A stretch of 64,000 nucleotides of DNA from Sphingomonas hengshuiensis (GTDB taxonomy: Bacteria; Pseudomonadota; Alphaproteobacteria; Sphingomonadales; Sphingomonadaceae): assembly GCA_003240755.1 (NCBI GenBank), contig QFNF01000004.1, forward strand, positions 1 through 64,000, written 5' to 3'. This document shows, one piece after another, positions 52,891-61,478 of the stretch. The translations under genes and the position numbers were made by a program. A model generated the notes under the pieces. The model did not search any database and was not told the origin of the DNA. It saw only the letters and a program-made list of their open reading frames with translations. The number at the start of each line of letters is the position of its first letter. Position 1 is the first letter of the stretch.

Positions 52891-53304
52891 GTGTCGCTTC
52901 CCCCCTCCCGCATATTGCTGGTGACGGCCGCCGCGCTGGTGGACCGCGATGGTCGCGTGCTGGTGCAGCAACGCCCGCCCGGCACGGCGATGGCCGGGTT
53001 GTGGGAGTTTCCGGGCGGGAAGGTGGAGCCCGGCGAAACGCCCGAGACCGCGCTGATCCGCGAGCTGGACGAGGAACTGGGGATCGTGGTCGACCATGGC
53101 TGCCTCGCACCTGCCGCCTTCGCCAGCGAGGGGCTGGGCGACCGGCATCTCCTGCTGCTGCTCTACGCGCTGCGCAAATGGAGCGGGATCGCCGAGGCGC
53201 GCCATGCGACCGCGCTGCAATGGCTGCGGCCGGTGCAACTCCACGCGCTGCCGATGCCGCCCGCCGACCGGCCGCTGATCGGGCTGCTGGAGGCGCTTAT
53301 CTAG
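52891..53304 (+). CDS. mutT: NUDIX hydrolase, MutT-type 8-oxo-dGTP diphosphatase
   Basis: The 137-residue cytosolic enzyme has the complete Nudix box GGKVEPGETPETALIRELDEELGI (G-x5-E-x7-REUxEExGU). WEFPGG precedes the box and VLVQQRPPGTAMAGLW is seen upstream, both typical of MutT proteins that clear 8-oxo-dGTP. It starts with GTG at 52891. Its last 8 bases overlap the convergent methyltransferase gene. Confidence 0.92.
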   Translation: MSLPPSRILLVTAAALVDRDGRVLVQQRPPGTAMAGLWEFPGGKVEPGETPETALIRELDEELGIVVDHGCLAPAAFASEGLGDRHLLLLLYALRKWSGIAEARHATALQWLRPVQLHALPMPPADRPLIGLLEALI

Positions 53305-54127
53305 GGCGCAGCGCGTCGGCGAGCGAGGTGGTGGCGCTGCCGCGTCTGGCCGGTTGCGGCTGGCTGGGGGCGGGGGCCCATCCGGTGAGGTAGATCACTT
53401 CGAACTGTTCGGTCGTGCGGCCATCGGGGTCGGCACGTTCGGCAAAGGCGGCGGCGGCGGCCATCAGCCCGGCCCGGCCGAGCGGGGCAGGATCGAGCAG
53501 CCCGGTCGCCCCCATCCCGCGCAGATCGTCGACCAGCCGCCCCAGCCCGGCATAGCGCACCGTCAGCGTCTCCGAATCGGCGACCGGCAGCGCAAATCCG
53601 GCGCGGACCAGCAGGTCGCCCGCCGAACGCAGGTCGATCTGCGGATGCACCCGCGCCGCCGGGCGATCGGCTTCGGCGGCGAGCAGCGACTGGCGCAGCG
53701 TCGCCAGCGTCCGTCCGCCGGTAAAGGCGGCGAGGAACAATCCATCGGGCCGCAACGTCCGCCGGATGAGCGTCAGCGCGCCGGGCAGGTCGTTCACGCT
53801 GTCGAGGACGCCGACCGATACCACGAGGTCGAACGCGCCGTCGGCGAAGGGCAGCCGGTCCTCGTCCCCCTGCACCCCGCCCGCCGCCCGCGCAAAGGCG
53901 AAGCCGGGATCGAACCGCGCAACGCGGGTACCGGGCGGGGCCATGAACGCGGCGTCGGCGCAGCCGAGGTCGAGCACGTCGGAAAAGCTGCGGGTGACGG
54001 CGTGCAACCGCTCCTCGACCCCTTCCAGCATGTAGCGGTGGAGGAAATCGGCGCGGGCGAAGTCGGTGGCGGCGCGGTCACGGTGCAGGCGGCGGCGCTG
54101 GCGGGCGAAAAGGTCGGGGGCGGTCAC
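53297..54127 (-). CDS. SAM-dependent methyltransferase (BioC/NDUFAF5-like)
   Basis: The 276-residue protein has the class I methyltransferase fold: motif I VLDLGCADAAFMAPPG, ARFDPGFAFARAAG, LPFADGAFDLVVSVGVLDSVNDLPGALTLIRRTLRPDGLFLAAFTGG, then a C-terminal half like NDUFAF5/BioC proteins (LRQSLLAAEADRPAARVHPQIDLRSAGDLLVRAGFALPVADSETLTVRY). In motif I the usual GxGxG is reduced to GCADA. The substrate could be malonyl-ACP (biotin) or a protein arginine; it cannot be decided here. GTG 54127 is the likely start, divergent from comF. Confidence 0.82.
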   Translation of the reverse strand: MTAPDLFARQRRRLHRDRAATDFARADFLHRYMLEGVEERLHAVTRSFSDVLDLGCADAAFMAPPGTRVARFDPGFAFARAAGGVQGDEDRLPFADGAFDLVVSVGVLDSVNDLPGALTLIRRTLRPDGLFLAAFTGGRTLATLRQSLLAAEADRPAARVHPQIDLRSAGDLLVRAGFALPVADSETLTVRYAGLGRLVDDLRGMGATGLLDPAPLGRAGLMAAAAAFAERADPDGRTTEQFEVIYLTGWAPAPSQPQPARRGSATTSLADALRPR

Positions 54128-54170
54128 GCCCCGCCTTGTGCCGGGTGGCGCGCACGGCGACAAGGGCGCG

Positions 54171-54902
54171 ATGCACGTGCTCGCCGCCCCCGCCGCCGCC
54201 CTGGCGCAGCTCGTCGCGCTGGCGCTGCCGCCGCGCTGTCCGGGGTGCGGCGCGGTGGTGGAGGCGGATCATCGCTTCTGCTCGACCTGCTGGTCCGGGC
54301 TGCGCTTTCTGGGCGATCCGGCGTGCGTGCGTTGCGGGGTGCCGTTCGCGGTCGATGCCGGACCCGGGATATGCTGCGCGGCGTGCCTTGCGCGGCCGCC
54401 GGAGCATGACGGGGTACGGGCGGCGGTCGCCTATGGTCCGGTCGCGCGCGATGTCGCGCTCAAGCTGAAATATGGCGGGCGGCTGGCGCTGGCGCGCACG
54501 ATGGCGCGGCTGATGGTGCGGCACCTGTCACCGGACGCGACCTGTCTCGTTCCGGTGCCGCTGCACCGGCGGCGGCTGTGGACCCGCGGCTATAACCAGG
54601 CGCAGTTGATCGCCGCCGAACTGGGACGGCTGGGCGGGGTGCCGGTGGCGTGCGACGTGTTGCGCCGGACGCGATCGACGCCGCCGCTGCGCGCAATGGA
54701 CGGGCGTCGGCGGGAAAGGGCGGTGCGCGGCGCGTTTGCGGTCGTCGCGCCGGCGCGGGTCACGGGACAGTCGATCGTGCTGGTCGATGACGTCCACACC
54801 AGCGGCGCAACCGCGGCGGCCTGTGCCAAGATGCTGCGCGCGGCGGGGGCGGCGCGGGTTTCCGTCCTGTGCTGGGCGCGGGTCGTCGGTGCGGACGATT
54901 GA
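54171..54902 (+). CDS. comF: ComF-family amidophosphoribosyltransferase-like protein
   Basis: The 243-residue product has an N-terminal double zinc-ribbon (LPPRCPGCGAVVEADHRFCSTCWSGLRFLG, CVRCGVPF, ICCAACLA) and a C-terminal phosphoribosyltransferase domain with the PRPP loop IVLVDDVHTSGATAAACAKMLRAAGA. VALKLKYGGRLALARTMA, VPVPLHRRRLWTRGYNQAQLIA and TPPLRAMDGRRRERAVRGAF are typical of ComF. The family is tied to DNA uptake in competent bacteria; in alphaproteobacteria the role is uncertain. AAGGG precedes ATG 54171. Confidence 0.92.
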   Translation: MHVLAAPAAALAQLVALALPPRCPGCGAVVEADHRFCSTCWSGLRFLGDPACVRCGVPFAVDAGPGICCAACLARPPEHDGVRAAVAYGPVARDVALKLKYGGRLALARTMARLMVRHLSPDATCLVPVPLHRRRLWTRGYNQAQLIAAELGRLGGVPVACDVLRRTRSTPPLRAMDGRRRERAVRGAFAVVAPARVTGQSIVLVDDVHTSGATAAACAKMLRAAGAARVSVLCWARVVGADD

Positions 54903-54934
54903 CAAGCGCGGGCGTCGACCACAACTGAAACGGC

Positions 54935-55192
54935 ATGGCTGACATCACCATCTATACCAAGGCGTTCTGCCCCTATTGCACCCGCGCCAAACGGCTGCTG
55001 GAGGAAAAGGGCGCGGCCTATGACGAGATCGACATCACCATGGGCGGGCCGAAGCGGCAGGAGATGCTGGGCCGTGCCAACGGGCGTACGACGGTGCCGC
55101 AGATCTTCATCGGCGACACCCATGTCGGCGGCTCGGACGACCTTGCCGCGCTGGAGCGGGCGGGCAAGCTGGACGCGCTGTTGACGTCATGA
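54935..55192 (+). CDS. grxC: Glutaredoxin 3
   Basis: The 85-residue cytosolic dithiol glutaredoxin has the active site AFCPYCTRAKRLL near residues 10-22. The cis-proline block is TTVPQIFIGDTHVGGSDDLAALERAGKL. It reduces disulfides and glutathionylated proteins with glutathione. Its stop overlaps the start of the amidase gene by ATGA. Confidence 0.96.
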   Translation: MADITIYTKAFCPYCTRAKRLLEEKGAAYDEIDITMGGPKRQEMLGRANGRTTVPQIFIGDTHVGGSDDLAALERAGKLDALLTS

Positions 55193-56013
55193 AGCTCGCG
55201 CTGCTGCAGATGACGGCGGGCATCGATCCCGATGCCAATGCGGCGGTGCTGGTACATGCGATCGGGCAGGCAGCGGCTGCGGGCGCGGCAATGCTGTTCA
55301 CGCCGGAAATGTCGGGGCTGGTCGATCGCGACCGCGACCGGGCGGCGGCATCGATCGTCGCCGAGGCCGACGACCGCGTGCTGCGGTCGGTATGCGACGC
55401 GGCGGCCCGGGCCGGTCTCTGGGTGCATCTGGGGTCGCTGGCGGTGCGGCGGGATGACGGGCGACTTGCCAATCGCGGCTATGTGATCGACTCCGCCGGC
55501 GGAATCCGGGCGACGTACGACAAGCTGCATCTGTTCGACGTGACCCTGCCGGGCGGCGAAAGCTGGCGCGAATCGGCAAGCTATGCGCCGGGGGAGCGCG
55601 CCTGCGTCGTCGCGACCCCGGCCGGGGCGCTGGGCCTGTCGATCTGCTACGACCTGCGGTTCGCCGACCTGTTTCGCGCGATGAGCGATGCCGGGGCGAC
55701 GATGCTGTCGGTGCCCGCCGCCTTTACCTTTCCGACCGGCCAGGCGCATTGGCACGTCCTGCTGCGCGCGCGGGCGATCGAGGCAGGCGCGTTCGTCGTG
55801 GCGGCGGCGCAGACCGGGATTCATGCCGATGGCCGCACGACCTATGGCCATTCGCTGGTGATCGATCCGTGGGGCAGGGTGCTGCTCGACATGGGCGAGG
55901 CGGCGGGAATCGGCTATGTCGACATCGATCCGGCACAGGTCGATGCGGTCCGGGCGCGTATCCCGGTGCTGGACCATCGCCGCGCGATCCCGCCGGTCGA
56001 TCGCGTCGCATGA
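55189..56013 (+). CDS. Nitrilase-superfamily amidase (Nit1-like, probable deaminated glutathione amidase)
   Basis: The 274-residue hydrolase has the Glu-Lys-Cys catalytic set: Glu in LFTPEMSGLVDRD, Lys in ATYDKLHLFDV and Cys in LGLSICYDLRFADLFRAM. The downstream HWHVLLRARAIEAGAFVVAAAQTG and RTTYGHSLVIDPWGRVL are typical of the Nit1 branch, which hydrolyses deaminated glutathione, a metabolite-repair reaction. Coupling to grxC (ATGA) supports a link to glutathione. The exact substrate is inferred. Confidence 0.9.
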   Translation: MKLALLQMTAGIDPDANAAVLVHAIGQAAAAGAAMLFTPEMSGLVDRDRDRAAASIVAEADDRVLRSVCDAAARAGLWVHLGSLAVRRDDGRLANRGYVIDSAGGIRATYDKLHLFDVTLPGGESWRESASYAPGERACVVATPAGALGLSICYDLRFADLFRAMSDAGATMLSVPAAFTFPTGQAHWHVLLRARAIEAGAFVVAAAQTGIHADGRTTYGHSLVIDPWGRVLLDMGEAAGIGYVDIDPAQVDAVRARIPVLDHRRAIPPVDRVA

Positions 56014-56438
56014 TCGTGTTCGACCTGCGCTGCGGCAATGCGCATGTGTTCGAGGCGTGGTTCGCCTCCAGCGACGCCTATGGCGACCAGCGGACGCGCG
56101 GGCTGATCCATTGTCCGATGTGCGACGACGACCGGATCGACAAGGCGGTGATGGCTCCCAATATCGCACCCAGGGGCGATCGCCCGGCAGGCCCCCCGCC
56201 CGAGGCGGTGAAGGCGGCGCTGTCGGTGCTTGCCCGGGCACAGCAACAGGCATTGTCGGGCAGCGAATGGGTCGGCCGCGCCTTTGCCGACCGGGCGCGG
56301 GCGATGCATGCCGGCGCGGCGGACGTGGCGCCGATCCATGGACAGGCGACGCGCGAAGAGGCGAAGGCGCTGGTCGAGGAAGGCGTACCGATCGCGCCCC
56401 TCCCGCTGCCGGTGGTGCCGCCCGGGCAGACGAACTAG
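56010..56438 (+). CDS. DUF1178 family protein
   Basis: The 142-residue protein starts MIVFDLRCGNAHVFEAWFASSDAYGDQRTRGLIHCPMCDDDRIDKAVMAPNIA, the hallmark of DUF1178. It has a Cys (LRCGN) and a CPMC pair that could bind zinc. The tail contains GREATREEAKALVEEGVPIAPLPLP-like sequence (read here as GQATREEAKALVEEG...). The function is unknown. It is joined to the amidase gene by an ATGA overlap, completing a grxC-nit-DUF1178 operon common in alphaproteobacteria. Confidence 0.9.
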   Translation: MIVFDLRCGNAHVFEAWFASSDAYGDQRTRGLIHCPMCDDDRIDKAVMAPNIAPRGDRPAGPPPEAVKAALSVLARAQQQALSGSEWVGRAFADRARAMHAGAADVAPIHGQATREEAKALVEEGVPIAPLPLPVVPPGQTN

Positions 56439-56593
56439 GACCGGGGGATCGGCACGGTAGCGCTCGTTCTGCCCAGCCCTTCGACTTCGATCGGCGCTTG
56501 TGCAGCGCGAACGGTTGCCGGGACGGTGGTGCCGCAGGCCAATGCCGCCCGACAGCATCGAAGCTGCGACCGTACGGGCATGGAATCGGCGGG

Positions 56594-56611
56594 GCGGGCT
56601 TGCCAGCCCGC
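56594..56611 (-). terminator. Hairpin downstream of tRNA-Arg
   Basis: GCGGGCT (56594-56600) pairs with AGCCCGC (56605-56611) around a 4-base loop, about 16 bases past the tRNA 3' end on the minus strand. No T run follows, so it is a tentative terminator. The rest of 56439-56626 shows no gene. Confidence 0.35.
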
Positions 56612-56626
56612 TGCGGCATGATGATC

Positions 56627-56703
56627 TGGTGGCCTCGGAGGGACTCGAACCCCCGACGCCCGCTTTAGGAAAGCGGCGCTCTGTCCAGCTGAGCTACGAG
56701 GCC
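56627..56703 (-). tRNA. tRNA-Arg (anticodon CCT)
   Basis: On the minus strand a 77-base cloverleaf is read: acceptor GGCCTCG with CGAGGCC, D arm with AGCTCAGCTGGACAGAGC, anticodon stem CCGCT/AGCGG with loop TTCCTAA (anticodon CCT), and T arm GGGGGTTCGAGTCCCTC. CCA is encoded at 56629-56627. It reads AGG arginine codons, which are rare in GC-rich genomes. Confidence 0.96.
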
Positions 56704-56749
56704 ATGGACGCGCTGTAGAGCCGCGCGCGCGGTTGCGCAACGGCGGCGA

Positions 56750-57304
56750 TCATCTGTCGCATTGCCAGCGGCCGTCCCGATAGACGCGCTTGCCCCCGTC
56801 TTCGGTCCGCATCGTCAGCGTTGCCGGCCACACATGGGTGGCGGCGGATCCCGGCTCGCCCGGCCCCGGCGCGTGGTTCAGCATGAACGACACCTTCTCC
56901 CCCGCCATGATGCCGCCATTTTCCACCGCTTCGGGTCCCGGCGTGGCGGCGGTGATGCGGCGTTTCGCCTTGTTGAAATGGACCAGCCCGTCGCCTTCGT
57001 CGCGGATTCGCAGCAGCACGGGGCCGCCGGGCGTCGCGCGGAACGAACAGCCCGGACCCAGCAGGTTCTTGTCGGCGAAATCGGCCTGAACCATCGGCAG
57101 CAACTCGGGCGCGTCGTGCGGCGCCGGCGTGTCGGGCACGCCGCGGGTCGAGGCGACCGGCCGTTGCAGGTTGCCCGCCGGATCGACGCCGCCGATCGAC
57201 CCGACCGGCCTCGCCGCCTGCGCATCGGTTGCGTTGGCGGGCGGCTCGGCCGAACAGGCGGCGAGCGAAAGCGCGGCGGCGATGCAGGCGAGGCGGCTTG
57301 ACAT
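56750..57304 (-). CDS. Hypothetical lipoprotein
   Basis: The 184-residue product has a lipoprotein signal peptide with lipobox LSLAAC (MSSRLACIAAALSLAACSAEPP). A Pro/Ala-rich linker follows, then a compact domain with ELLPMVQADFADKNLLGPGCSFRATPGGPVLLRIRDEGDGLVHFNKAKRRI and VSFMLNHAPGPGEPGS, and a C-terminal VYRDGRWQCDR. It is presumably periplasmic and lipid-anchored. I recognise no named family. Two later cysteines could pair. It follows folE on the same strand with a gap of 35 bases. Confidence 0.78.
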   Translation of the reverse strand: MSSRLACIAAALSLAACSAEPPANATDAQAARPVGSIGGVDPAGNLQRPVASTRGVPDTPAPHDAPELLPMVQADFADKNLLGPGCSFRATPGGPVLLRIRDEGDGLVHFNKAKRRITAATPGPEAVENGGIMAGEKVSFMLNHAPGPGEPGSAATHVWPATLTMRTEDGGKRVYRDGRWQCDR

Positions 57305-57339
57305 GGTCGTGAAACGCCCCGCCGCCGAGCGCCGTTCCG

Positions 57340-57963
57340 TCAGCCGCGCGCGATCAGCGCCAATACTTCCTTGCGGCTGCGCTCGTCGTCGCGGAACACG
57401 CCCATCATCCGGCTGGTGGTCATCGTGACGCCCGGCGTGCGCACCCCGCGCGAGGTCATGCAGCCATGGGTCGCCTCGATCACCACCGCGACACCGCGCG
57501 GGCGCAGTCCGTTCCAGATACAGTCGGCGACTTCGGCGGTCAGCCGTTCCTGCACCTGCAGCCGCCGTGCGTAACCGTGCAGCACCCGCGCCAGTTTCGA
57601 AATGCCGACGACATGATCCTGCGGCAGATAGGCGATGTGTGCCTTGCCCACGATCGGCGCCATATGGTGTTCGCAATGCGACTGGAACGGGATGTCGCGC
57701 AGCAGCACGATCTCGTCATAGCCGCCGACTTCCTCGAACACGCGCTCGAGGTGACGGGCCGGGTCCTCGCCATAGCCTTGGGTATATTCCTTCCACGCCC
57801 GCGCCACGCGGAGCGGCGTGTCCAGCAACCCTTCGCGGTCGGGATCGTCACCGGTCCAGCGGATGAGGGTGCGGATCGCGGCGGCGACCTCGTCGGGAAC
57901 GGGAATCTTCGCCACCGGGCCGGCCAGTTCGCCACCATCGGCATCGTCGTTCGCGTCACACAT
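57340..57963 (-). CDS. folE: GTP cyclohydrolase I FolE
   Basis: The 207-residue cytosolic zinc enzyme opens GTP to make dihydroneopterin triphosphate for folate. The zinc ligands are seen in SHCEHHMAPIVGKAHIAYLP and in ATHGCMTSRGVRTPGV. GISKLARVLHGYARRLQVQERLTAEVADCIW, the GTP-binding block, is intact. The start at 57963 gives MCDANDDADGG; a weak ribosome site precedes it. The 202 bases to the TonB receptor gene (57964-58165) show no feature beyond a TTGACG hexamer at 58087-58092. Confidence 0.95.
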   Translation of the reverse strand: MCDANDDADGGELAGPVAKIPVPDEVAAAIRTLIRWTGDDPDREGLLDTPLRVARAWKEYTQGYGEDPARHLERVFEEVGGYDEIVLLRDIPFQSHCEHHMAPIVGKAHIAYLPQDHVVGISKLARVLHGYARRLQVQERLTAEVADCIWNGLRPRGVAVVIEATHGCMTSRGVRTPGVTMTTSRMMGVFRDDERSRKEVLALIARG

Positions 57964-58165
57964 CAAGCTGGTCCATTCCCGATCTTCGACTCGTGACCGC
58001 ATTCGGGGTCAGCCCCCTGCGGCGGTTCAACTGTGGCTTCCATACCCGTTCGCCGATGAAAGCGCGATTTGGTACGGGTTGCCCGTTGACGCGGGATAGA
58101 TGCTTCGTCACCAAATGCAACCTGCGTAGCCGGACGATATCGGCAGCTGACGAAGAGGGGATGCC

Positions 58166-60835
58166 ATGACGAAGTTCCACCTGCTGGCGGCCACGGCCCT
58201 GTCGATGATCGCGGGATCGATGCCCGCCTTCGCACAGACCACCGATCCAACTGCCGTGCCGGTCACGCCGACCGCGGCGGGTGCGGTCCAGCCCGACGCG
58301 GCCCAGACCATCGACGACGACTGGGGGAACGAGATCATCGTCACCGCCAACCGCCGCGCCGAACCGATCCAGGACGTGCCGGTCGCGGTCACGGCGGTGA
58401 ATGCGCAACTGCTCGACGATGCCGGCGTCCGTGATATCCGCGGCCTCGAACAATTGGCTCCCTCGCTCCAGACCACCACCGGCCAGTCGTCGGCCACCGC
58501 CACCTCGCTGTCGATTCGCGGCGTCGGTACGGCGGGCGACAACCCCGGCTTCGAACCCGCCGTCGGCGTGTTCATCGACGGGGTGTTCCGTTCGCGCGCA
58601 GGCATCGCCATCGCCGAGCTGCCCGAGGTCGAGCGCGTCGAAGTGCTGCGTGGTCCGCAGGGGACGCTGTTCGGTCGCAACACCTCGGCCGGCGCGCTGT
58701 CGGTCACGACCGCGCTGCCGAAGTTCGACCTTGGCGGCTATGTCGAGGGCGAATACGGCAACTTCAACGCGTACGAGCTGAAGGGCGCGTTGACCGGACC
58801 CGTGACCGATCAGCTCGCGCTGCGCGTCGACGGCGGCTATCGCAAGCGCGACGGCTATATCGAGGACGTCAATTCCGACCGTGCGTTCAACGACATCAAC
58901 CGCTGGTACGTCCGCGGCCAGGCGCTGTACGACAGCTCGGCATTCAGCTTCCGCCTGATCGGCGATTACTACAAGACCGACGAGCAATGCTGCGGCGTGG
59001 TCAGCGGGACGCGCGGGCCGACCGCGGCGGCGATCCAGACGATCGCGACGCAGCAGGGCCGCACCGGCATCTATACCGGGCCACCGTCCGACCGGCGGAT
59101 GGCCGCGTCGCCCGGTCGCGATTATCTGGAAGCGGTGCGCGACTGGGGCGTGTCGGGCGAAATGAACGCCGATATCGGCGATTTCAAGCTGACGTCGATC
59201 AGCGCCTATCGCGACTTTCGCGTGCTGCGCAACCAGGACATCGACTATTCGGGGATCGATCGTGCCTATCGCGAAGGCTACAAATCGTCGCTGCGCGACA
59301 TCACGCAGGAACTGCGGCTGCAGGGGCAATTGTTCGACGGCAAGCTCGATTTCCTCGTCGGCGGCTTCTACCTGAACGAAAAGCTGAAGCTGCGCGATAC
59401 GGTGCGGCTGGGCAACGACGCCAACCGCTATGTCGATACGCTGCTGGCGGGCGTGCTGGGCGCGCCGCCGGCGGCGGGGGGCATCGGCCGGCCCGCGCAG
59501 TTTTACGGCAGTTTCAACGTGCCGACCTTTACGCAGTTGGTGACGTCGCTGCGCGGCGGGGCACCGCTGCCGACCGGCACGGTGCCGCTGTTCGGGCAAC
59601 TGCTCTATGCGCAGAGCCCGCAACTGCAGGCCGCCGCCCCGCCCGGATCGGCGCTGTTCAACTATCTGAACACGCCGCTGACGCCCAATGTCGCCGGACA
59701 GGGGAACAACAACGACGATTTCCAGGTCGATACCAATGCCTTCGCCCTGTTCACCCACAACATCATCAACGTGACCGACCAGTTGTCGGTGACGCTGGGC
59801 CTGCGCTACAATTACGAGCGCAAGGAACTGGCGGCGTCGATCAACAGCAATCCGGCAGCGTGCGGGTTCTTCCTCGGCAATGATCCGCGTGCCGTCACCT
59901 ATCGCAACCTGATCCGCACCGCGAGCCCGGCGCTGTACCAGAACCTGTTCCTGCTGAGCTGCAACCCGGCGGTGTCCAGCGAATTCAACGGCAACTACAC
60001 CCATGACCGGTCGGAAAGCCGCCTGACCGGTACCGCAAAGCTCGCCTATAAATTCACCCCCGATATCCTTGGCTATGCCAGCTATGACCGCGGCTTCAAA
60101 TCGGGCGGGTACAATCTCGACCAGGCGAGTTTCGACACGCGGGTACTGGGCGGCGACGGTGCGCAGGCGACCGATCTGGAGTTCGGGGCGGAGACGGTCG
60201 ACAGCTACGAGCTGGGCCTGAAGACCAGCTTCACCCGCAAATTCTCGTTCAACGCCGCGCTCTTCTATCAGAAGTTCAAGGGGCTTCAGTCGCTGATCTT
60301 CGCCGGCAACAGTTTCGTCGTGCAGAACGTGCCGAAGTCCACCGCCAAGGGGATCGAGCTCGAATCGCTGGTCCAGCCGATCCGCGAGCTGAACTTCCGC
60401 TTCGGCTACACGCTGCTCGACGCATCCTACGACGCCGACAATGACTTCACCGGCACGCCGTTGCAGAACCAGAACGGGCGTCAGTTCCTGAACCAGCCGC
60501 GCAACGTCTTCACCGTCGCCGCGACATGGACGCCGAAGCTGACCGGCGAGCTGAACGCGCTGTTCCATGTCGACATGCGCTACAACAGCGACGTATCGAT
60601 CGTCCGCGACGGCACCGGCAGGACCGCCGTCGGCAATGACGGCTATCCGCTGCTCAACGGCAAGATCGGGGTGGCGACCGACGATCGCAGCAAGCAGTTG
60701 GAGTTCTTCGTCGAGAATATCACCAACCAGTATTACAATATCTCGGGCTTCGCGATCCCGGAGCAGACCGGCACCTATGGCGTCTATCCCGCCATGCCGC
60801 GCTTCTACGGGGTACGCGCCCGGTTCGGGTTCTGA
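58166..60835 (+). CDS. Large TonB-dependent outer-membrane receptor
   Basis: The 889-residue receptor has a signal peptide (MTKFHLLAATALSMIAGSMPAFAQ), a TonB-box-like NEIIVTANRR, a plug domain (PVAVTAVNAQLLDDAGVRDIRGLEQLAPSLQ, SIRGVGTAGDNPGFEPAVGVFIDGVFRSRAG, VEVLRGPQGTLFGRNTSAGALSVTT) and a 22-strand-type barrel ending RARFGF. Two long barrel insertions, near residues 430-520 and 570-620, would be extracellular loops; the second contains three cysteines. This is the sphingomonad class of receptors used for many substrates, from siderophores to oligosaccharides and aromatics. No neighbour reveals the ligand. GAGGGG precedes the ATG. Confidence 0.9.
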   Translation: MTKFHLLAATALSMIAGSMPAFAQTTDPTAVPVTPTAAGAVQPDAAQTIDDDWGNEIIVTANRRAEPIQDVPVAVTAVNAQLLDDAGVRDIRGLEQLAPSLQTTTGQSSATATSLSIRGVGTAGDNPGFEPAVGVFIDGVFRSRAGIAIAELPEVERVEVLRGPQGTLFGRNTSAGALSVTTALPKFDLGGYVEGEYGNFNAYELKGALTGPVTDQLALRVDGGYRKRDGYIEDVNSDRAFNDINRWYVRGQALYDSSAFSFRLIGDYYKTDEQCCGVVSGTRGPTAAAIQTIATQQGRTGIYTGPPSDRRMAASPGRDYLEAVRDWGVSGEMNADIGDFKLTSISAYRDFRVLRNQDIDYSGIDRAYREGYKSSLRDITQELRLQGQLFDGKLDFLVGGFYLNEKLKLRDTVRLGNDANRYVDTLLAGVLGAPPAAGGIGRPAQFYGSFNVPTFTQLVTSLRGGAPLPTGTVPLFGQLLYAQSPQLQAAAPPGSALFNYLNTPLTPNVAGQGNNNDDFQVDTNAFALFTHNIINVTDQLSVTLGLRYNYERKELAASINSNPAACGFFLGNDPRAVTYRNLIRTASPALYQNLFLLSCNPAVSSEFNGNYTHDRSESRLTGTAKLAYKFTPDILGYASYDRGFKSGGYNLDQASFDTRVLGGDGAQATDLEFGAETVDSYELGLKTSFTRKFSFNAALFYQKFKGLQSLIFAGNSFVVQNVPKSTAKGIELESLVQPIRELNFRFGYTLLDASYDADNDFTGTPLQNQNGRQFLNQPRNVFTVAATWTPKLTGELNALFHVDMRYNSDVSIVRDGTGRTAVGNDGYPLLNGKIGVATDDRSKQLEFFVENITNQYYNISGFAIPEQTGTYGVYPAMPRFYGVRARFGF

Positions 60836-60895
60836 GCCCGATTTCGCGACGAAGTGATGGTTTCGGGGAGAGTTTCGCGGAAATGCCGGTACGGT

Positions 60896-60918
60896 TTGTC
60901 GCTTTTCCCCCGCGACAA
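60896..60918. repeat. Short hairpin downstream of the TonB receptor
   Basis: TTGTCGC (60896-60902) and GCGACAA (60912-60918) form a perfect 7-base inverted repeat with a 9-base TC-rich loop. It lies between the TonB receptor and the SWIB gene. There is no T run after it, so it may be a weak terminator or an operator for the SWIB gene. Confidence 0.35.
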
Positions 60919-60994
60919 GCGTATCGGAACCTTGCATAACCGTCGGCCTGCCGTGCCTGCGGGTGCGGCCCGCAGGGGGATTAGGAGGAATAGT

Positions 60995-61267
60995 ATGGCC
61001 AAGGACACCACGACGACCGGCGGCGCCCGGGGCGGAATCGCGAAGCCGGTGACGCCGTCGGCCGATCTGGCGAAGATCACCGGGTCGGACCCGCTGCCCC
61101 GCAGCGAGGTCGTGAGCAAGATGTGGGAATACATCAAGAAGCACGACCTGCAGAACCCGAAGGACAAGCGCGAAATCCTGGCCGACGCCACGCTCGAAAA
61201 GCTGTTCGGCAAGAAGTCGTGCTCGATGTTCGAAATGAACAAGCTGCTGAGCGCGCATATGAAGTGA
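60995..61267 (+). CDS. SWIB/MDM2-domain small protein
   Basis: The 90-residue basic protein consists of a flexible N-terminus (MAKDTTTTGGARGG) and a SWIB domain: DLAKITGSDPLPRSEVVSKMWEYIKKHDLQNPKDKREILADATLEKLFGKKSCSMFEMNKLLSAHMK. SWIB domains are typical of eukaryotic chromatin-remodelling proteins and, in bacteria, of chlamydiae and a scatter of proteobacteria; a role in nucleoid or DNA topology has been proposed. AGGAGG lies 6 bases upstream, giving strong translation. It is a single-gene unit, ending before a hairpin terminator. Confidence 0.9.
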   Translation: MAKDTTTTGGARGGIAKPVTPSADLAKITGSDPLPRSEVVSKMWEYIKKHDLQNPKDKREILADATLEKLFGKKSCSMFEMNKLLSAHMK

Positions 61268-61306
61268 CGGGTGCGCGCCGCTGGGCGGCGCGACCGGTTC
61301 GTGACG

Positions 61307-61337
61307 ACGCCGCCTGGGGCAACCCGGGCGGCGTTTT
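61307..61337 (+). terminator. Rho-independent terminator after the SWIB gene
   Basis: ACGCCGCC (61307-61314) pairs with GGCGGCGT (61327-61334). The enclosed bases contain a second short stem, GGG/CCC. TTTT follows. This fits a terminator 40 bases after the SWIB stop codon. Confidence 0.75.
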
Positions 61338-61478
61338 CGCTTTCGTGACAAAGCATTGCCGCGCGAAAATCAGGAACGCCGTCACGGCGTCGTCGGTTAT
61401 GTCCATATCGGACCAACGGTCCGAAATGGTGATCGGTCAACATGGGCCGGCGCCATCCGCAGGTAACAGGAGATGGAC

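Noticed and set aside
57956..61351. Minus-strand frame of 1131 codons opposite the second TonB receptor
   Set aside because: No recognisable motifs and complete overlap with a receptor with signal peptide, plug and barrel.
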